Made by a program: the position numbers and the translations under genes. Below the pieces are notes generated by a model. It searched no databases. It saw nothing but the letters and a program-made list of their open reading frames with translations, and had not been told where the DNA came from. A stretch of 64,000 nt of DNA, taken from Silene conica. Lineage: Eukaryota > Streptophyta > Magnoliopsida > Caryophyllales > Caryophyllaceae. The stretch covers positions 51,737,358 to 51,801,357 of the forward strand of contig CM055315.2 in the NCBI GenBank assembly GCA_029255685.2, written 5' to 3'. Numbering within the stretch: position 1 is the first letter of the stretch; the number at the start of each line of letters is the position of its first letter. This document shows positions 58,746 through 64,000 of this stretch, one piece after another.

Positions 58746-59965
58746 ACTTTCACGATCAACGACAAAGTATCGTGATTATTCGTATGTATTCAGACATAAA
58801 TAAAATATCTTTGGTGGGGTTCGAAGTAGGGACTTAGGCCTTCTAGCTTTTAATCACTTTACGTATGCTAAGGGGGTTCGAACCCCTGACCGCTTGCACA
58901 TGGGATTGGGCCTCGGGAATCGTGATTAGGGCAACAGCCCATAATCGTCCTCATAGTAATCAAAACAAGTTGTGCTGCCACCTTCTTTTAGACGCCCTAA
59001 TCTTACCCTAACCCTCATCCTAACCTAATTTTGATCACTCAAAACCCTAGCCGTCACTGCAGAGGAGGAAAAGAACCTGTCCACGGTGGTTGTAGGGTGG
59101 TGTACAACGGATCGTTTTGGCCAAAGACCTGGTATGTTACACACGTCGAAAATCCCTGTTAGTGTATACCACTTTCATCACGTAATTAGTTATATGTATG
59201 CGTCTAATCCTCGTTGTTTTGGTATAAGTTTGTAGTAGGTCGTGTAATAAACTTATGTAAAGTACTGGTGGGGTGTCGTTGGCGGTTAGGTCCGTCATGG
59301 AGGGTGGCTTAAACGGTGTCCATGAGTTTACTTTCTCGTTCTGTTTTCTACAATATTTAATGTCAGTACTCTCTATACATTTTCTGAAGATTTGTGTTGG
59401 GATTCGTGCTTGATTGTTACGGGTCTTGAGTTAGGGAGTCAGGTGGTGGTTGGGTTGTCCAGAGGGTGCTGGTCATGGTGGTTAGGGGTGGTTAATCATG
59501 GCGGAAAAGGAGTGGTCGATAGGGGTGATCAGGGTGTGGTTTTCGTTCTGCTGCTGCTGTTCTTTTATTATTTCGTGTACAGGGGTTTTGGGAATGATAA
59601 CGTCGTAGGCTAGGGGGTGTTGGTCACGGTGGTGCCACCGTGTCTGATAAGGCTGGTGTTAGGGGTGGTGTTGGGTGGTAGAGTCGGTGGTTGTGAAGGT
59701 CTGTAGATGCTTCGATTGGTTGATGTTTCTGGTCAGGTCAGATGGTTAGGTGGTGAACCAGGCCTGGTTTGGGCCCTGGTTCATCAGGTCGGTGGGAATC
59801 GAAGAGGCTGGTGGAAGTCATGGTGGTAGCAGGCGGTGTGGGGTACAGGTCAGGGTGGTTCCTGGTGGTAGCAGCGGCGTGGTCAGGGAGGTGTAGGGGT
59901 TGTTTGGTCGCGGGTTGGGGCTGGTTGATGTCGTGTGTTAGTGTGTTCGTTATGTTATCATTTTG

Positions 59966-60070
59966 TATTATTACTGTTATTATTATTATTATTATTATTG
60001 TTATTATTATTACTATTATTATTGTTATTGCGATTGTTGTTGTTGTCTTATTCTTATCATTATTATTATT
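59966..60070 (+). repeat. Imperfect (TTA)n/(TTG)n microsatellite
   Basis: About 100 bases of TAT/TTA repeats with G and C interruptions inside the solo LTR. It explains the Asn/Thr/Ile-rich frames on the minus strand. Confidence 0.9.
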
Positions 60071-60813
60071 GGTCAATTATTGTTAAGGTGATTTTACAAT
60101 TATAGGATAATAATGTTATTCATATTAGTATTATTATTATTAAGTATATTGTGGGCAAATGCTATAATTGTATATCATGCTTAATAAGATTTAAGTTCTT
60201 ATCATTGTTATTAGTACTCATCATGTTATTAGTAATTTTTGTGGTTGATATTGTTGTTGATATTATTACTAGTAGCATCAATAATAATATTTTATTAAAT
60301 GTTATGGTTGTGTTTCATATGACAATGTTATTATTATTATTCCATATTGTTTTATCGTTATCATGATTCACATTTGTTTTGTTAGGGGTGGTGGTGTTGT
60401 TATTATTTTACCATGGGTATGGTTGTATGATATATGCTAGTTATGTTAGTATCGTCTATATTTAGTAAGTCTATAATTAGTAAGTTAATTGACTAGTGAT
60501 GATTGATATTAATGAGGGGTTCATAGCAATTGATAAGAGTATGAATAGGGTCAAGTAATTTTAGTAATGTGATTGTATGGGTAGAAATTGATGTTCAATA
60601 CTGATTATAGGAACTGAGTTCGGTTGTTCAAGGTGGAACATTTCTAGCAGCTGTTCGGTTGTCAATCCGCATTTGAGGTAGGGGAAAAATATTATGATTC
60701 ATGTTATGACATGAAATGTGTAAGTGATGCTTATTACGAGTTTGTTATAATTGATTATTAGTGTACCGTGGATCGTATTATTATTGATCACTGTGGAGAT
60801 CGGGAGGTGTGAA

Positions 60814-60935
60814 ATGGGTCTTGTGATATGGGTCTTGTGATATTGGGTCTTGTGATATGGGACTTGTGATATGGCCATGGGAGGTGCGGTATGATGGTGG
60901 TGTGGTGTGATGGAGGTGTGGTGTGATGGAGGTGA
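60814..60935 (+). repeat. Short minisatellites in the solo LTR
   Basis: About four copies of ATGGGTCTTGTGAT-like units (60814-60873) and then GTGGTGTGATGGAG units (about 60898-60935). They sit at the same relative place as the 26-bp repeats of the chromovirus LTR, just before the GGTTGACCC block, but with different units. Confidence 0.8.
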
Positions 60936-61351
60936 AGTGGTTGATTGGAGGATGTGGAGGTGGAGGATGATACTGTTATATTGTTATTTATGTTTTATCT
61001 GTTTTACCTACTCAACCTCCCGGTTGACCCTGTGTATTCGTGTGACACCTACGATGATCCGGAATGGGGATTAGATTTTGCAGGTCAGTGACAGATGAGA
61101 GGCATGGCTTGGACCTACTTAGATTTAGATCACACGTAGATATCTTCAGTTGTAATTGTTTTTATTTTATCAAAGTTTGGACTTGTAGTTGTGGCAATAT
61201 CAAGTTCAGATTTAAATGGGTTTTTATATAAAGTACTTTGGTTTGCTTACTTTGATATTCACTACCTCGGATATTCCGAGATGGTAACAGCTTCATTTAT
61301 TTGAGAATGTCTTGCTAAAGGCTCTTAAATAAATGGGGGTGTTACAACCGT

Positions 61352-61501
61352 CATACGACAGTAATGTCAAACTCTAGCTAGCCAATCATTACCGATTAAT
61401 GTTGGTCAGTTAATTAATATAAATCGTATCATCCCTCGCGCATTCTCGTCATGAGATTTAATTACGTGATCGCACTATTGTTGAGGACACATTTCCCAAC
61501 A
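61352..61501 (-). repeat. TR-GAG copy 3 left LTR, part 2
   Basis: Resumes with CATACGACAG after the ACCGT duplication and ends CCCAACA at 61501, followed by the PPT ATCTCCCACTTGTCC. Confidence 0.88.
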
Positions 61502-63775
61502 ATCTCCCACTTGTCCTCGACAAGTGTGCGTCACCAATTCTCTTGTCCTATTACAATCTCCCACTCAATGCAAGGTGTCTCTCTGAGGTCGTACTTGCAT
61601 TCGATCATATCATGAGTGGTTTCCTCGATCTAGAGAATAACTGTTTGACCGGAATTATCTACCATAGATACCTTCCGAGCGTGGCCACGCATTTCCAGTT
61701 AACTTCTCCTCGAGTGGCCTTGAGATTTGAACAACACTGACAAGGGGTGGACAATTTCTTTCGCACTACTTCCTTCAACTAGTCAAGTCAGTCACAACCC
61801 AAAGCACTCCCATTTGACTCCAGTTACGAAAAGTCGTAGAGAATGGATCAAGGTTATGCCAAAACTGTACCATCTTGGGAGAGTAGTCTTTAGTCTAAGA
61901 ATTGACTCATAAGAATACTATAACAGCTCTCGCCACGACCCGACTATTATAAAATTTCCAGAACTCTATTAGCGGTCACTTTGTCCGACAGATTGTCTCT
62001 TGAAGTCTGTCTATGTGATCGACTAGTCATCACATATGACTCTATGGCACTTGAACTTGCCATCAGTCGCCTCACATTATTCTAGTCGCTTTGAGATGTC
62101 ACCTCATGTAAGCGGCCAGGGGCTATACTAAGTCAATCCAGTTCACTTTATGGGGTTCAATATTGTCTCTTACAACCCATTTGGATTTTAACAAAGTATC
62201 TTTTATCTTGAGTTAAGTATAACTCAAATGACATTGTCATGCAAAAATAGTCAATACTATTTCATTGCATTTGATGCACGATCATCAATTTGTATTAGTG
62301 TTTTACGAATAAACCTTTTATTCATGATTCTAAAACTTACAAATTTTGGTCTCCTTCCATCTCATATTATCTCATATAATATGACCTTATTTGAGCACAT
62401 ATCTAGAACTCATTCTAGATCTTGAGTTCCCTTTTCTGAGGGAAACTCCCACTGTTATTTTATAACTCGTGACGTATTGATATACTAGAGGGATTAAAGA
62501 ATCACTCGAAATTATCTAGTCACTTATGTGCTGAAATCTATATTGTAGTTATTAATGATTTCATCACTCTTTCTATTTTCAAACATCTTGGCTATTTCAT
62601 CAAGGTTATTCATATCTAACCATTTTGATTTCTAATGGGCGACCTTTTATTATCAATATAATAAACCTTCCCGTAAAGCTCCATCATCGTATGATATAAG
62701 GTATTTTGTTCATCTAGAATTGAGAACCTCTTATTCTTTACACCTTAAAGAATCACCCATCCTCTCTAAATGGTAGGTTCAATTCTTTCAATATCACTCG
62801 ATTTCTTAAATGAACCTTTCATTTCTTGCATGTAAATCTTTATTTATCACTTGAATCATTATCACTTATCACTATCCCTATAGTGATCTATCTTCATTCA
62901 TTCAACATCACATCCTTCATTTCTTCGAGACGAAAAATGACATGATATTCCCTTATAACTACATTGAGAGAATTGAGATTATTTCTTCTCGTTTATCTTA
63001 TAAATTTAGAAAAATCATTTATTAAGGAACCGTTTTCCTTCCGATTTCATACGGGGTTTCATTATATCCTCTCTTTGAAACAATGAACATAAGGAACCTT
63101 TCCTCTTGTGTCCTCCCGTAGTTTCTTCAGTGTCCTCTCGTAGTTTCTTCAATTCATTCATTTAGGGTTCTTCTTAAGACTCCCATGTATGAATCTTCTC
63201 TAAGATCCTACATGTATATCATTGGTTTGCGGGCGAAATATTTTCTCTCACTCTATCCTTTTAACAATAACCTTTACTTGTATAAGGATATCAATTTCGA
63301 TTTAACCAATGCATATGAATGTTTGAAGTTTTATAGGTGTGATGTATACATTCTCATTTTCACTTAAAATGATCATCGTATAATGAATTAATGATTTCTT
63401 AATTTGATTGAAAGTATCTCATGGGGTGTAGTTCTCTGTTTTAATCAACACTTTGATTATATTCTATATTGATCGTATCAATGTTTCTTATTTCGTGATA
63501 AAATCACCATTATTCATGTTTTAACAAGGTATGCAATTTATTTTAGAAATCAAGTAATTGATTAAGAACAAAAGTAGTGACTTGGGTTGAAAACCAAGTC
63601 ACTAATATCCAAAATTACAACCATTGTTTTAGGATTCAAATCCTTGTCTTACAAGTAAGTAAATTGTTCTAGAAATAAAATGCAAAATATGAAAGAAGAC
63701 AATATGAAAATTAGAGCCTAGCTCTTCAAGTTTTCGATCAATTGGATGCTACCATAGTCATCCAAGTAAGGAACT
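61502..63775 (-). other. TR-GAG copy 3, PPT and 3' non-coding region
   Basis: Aligns along its length with 14944-17254 of copy 1 with many substitutions and small indels. No pol domain. The 19-bp unit repeated in copies 1 and 2 is single here (about 62305). Confidence 0.75.
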
Positions 63776-64000
63776 TTACGCTTCCTTCTCCTTGTCCTTG
63801 TCGTTAGGAGGTGGCCCTTTAAAACAATTAAAAAGGGGTAAATATCAACAAATTTGTATCACTATACATAAGTTGATAAATGACATGAATGTAAACGAGA
63901 ACTATTACCTACGGCGGTTGCCTTCCCATTTTTGAGGTCGCTTAAGTATTTGGGGCAATTACGATTCCAATGTCCTATCCTTGTGCAATAATGGCACTTG
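63776..64000 (-). CDS. gag: Gag of TR-GAG copy 3, 3' end (partial, probably spliced): complement(join(63776..63816,63909..>64000))
   Basis: Exon 1 part encodes the CCHC knuckle region up to KATAVG; the donor G|GTAATAG (63908) and acceptor TTTTAAAG (63817) match copies 1 and 2. Exon 2 reads GPPPNDKDKEKEA and ends in TAA (63776-63778), against GAPPNNDKGKEKEA and TGA in copy 1. The one-codon indel and the mostly third-position or conservative changes keep the frame, supporting real coding use. The rest of the gene lies right of the window. Confidence 0.65.

Larger units (their letters stand above)
58751..61346 (+). mobile_element. Solo gypsy LTR (plus), part 2 of 2
   Basis: Related to the chromovirus LTR: both have AACCCTAGCCG followed by a CACGGTGG block (near 59043 and 7470-7525) and the GGTTGACCCTGTGTATTCGTG block (61021 and 9081). 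Ends GGGGTGTTACA. Holds a trinucleotide microsatellite and short minisatellites. ORFs at 59392-60366 come from low-complexity or G-rich sequence and are not genes. Confidence 0.85.
48846..64000 (-). mobile_element. Gag-only copia-type element (TR-GAG-like), copy 3 (runs off window)
   Basis: Third, diverged copy, itself interrupted. Left LTR is 48846-49944 plus 61352-61501 (about 1249 bp), with a solo LTR inserted between; then PPT, 3' non-coding region and the 3' end of gag at the window edge. Left flank TAACT (48841-48845) is the probable TSD; its partner lies outside the window. Sits in the Athila RT. Clearly more diverged than copies 1 and 2, so an independent, older insertion. Confidence 0.85.

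Noticed and set aside
59738-60086. Asn/Thr/Ile-rich ORFs
   Set aside because: Produced by the trinucleotide microsatellite in the solo LTR.

Overview
This window is intergenic, transposon-packed nuclear DNA from a flowering plant, probably a dicot. The evidence is a dense stack of plant-type LTR retrotransposons (Ty3/gypsy chromovirus, Ty3/gypsy Athila, Ty1/copia), a CACTA-like DNA element and a Tourist-like MITE, with primer-binding sites matching plant initiator-Met tRNA. I see no host gene, tRNA, rRNA or CRISPR. Almost everything can be placed by nested insertion with exact target-site duplications (TSDs).

Left nest (about 5.4-43.0 kb). Two diverged LTR-like repeats (1-2356 and 3361-5398) abut a CACTA-like element (5399-5663 plus 42787-42982). 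That element was split by a minus-strand solo LTR (5664-7136 plus 41842-42786, TSD GTTAG). The solo LTR was split by a Tekay/Del-like chromovirus, now 7137-41836 (TSD GCCAC). The chromovirus integrase was hit by a gag-only copia-type element (TSD ATATG). The chromovirus then became a tandem LTR-internal-LTR-internal-LTR array of about 34.7 kb: LTRs at 7137-9425, 23084-25375 and 39544-41836, each internal region carrying the same nested copia insertion (13677-21989 and 30116-38450) at the same nucleotide. The middle LTR is visibly a hybrid, matching the 3' LTR in its left half and the 5' LTR in its right half, as expected from unequal crossing-over between LTRs. After the duplication a 492-bp MITE entered the second copy (28563-29054).

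Middle (43.0-48.8 kb). A third LTR-like repeat with nine spaced copies of a 23-bp motif is followed by the 3' part of a decayed minus-strand Athila-type element: RT, RNase H, integrase and an Athila ORF1/env-position ORF.

Right nest (48.8-64 kb). The Athila RT is interrupted by a third, diverged gag-only element (48846 to beyond the window end). Its LTR holds a plus-strand solo LTR (49945-61346, TSD ACCGT), which holds a nearly intact minus-strand copia element (50112-58745, TSD ACTTT) whose gag-pol frame has one visible nonsense codon.

How the parts relate. The gag-only elements are TR-GAG-like: LTRs, PBS, PPT and one gag gene, without protease, integrase, RT or RNase H. They resemble the pol-bearing copia element in gag, in blocks of the leader and 3' region, and in LTR ends, so a member of that broader family is the plausible source of pol functions. 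The gag reading frame appears to continue through a 91-bp GT-AG intron into a short C-terminal exon that keeps its frame and stop position between diverged copies. The chromovirus copies share several inactivating lesions that predate the tandem duplication, so neither encodes a full polyprotein.
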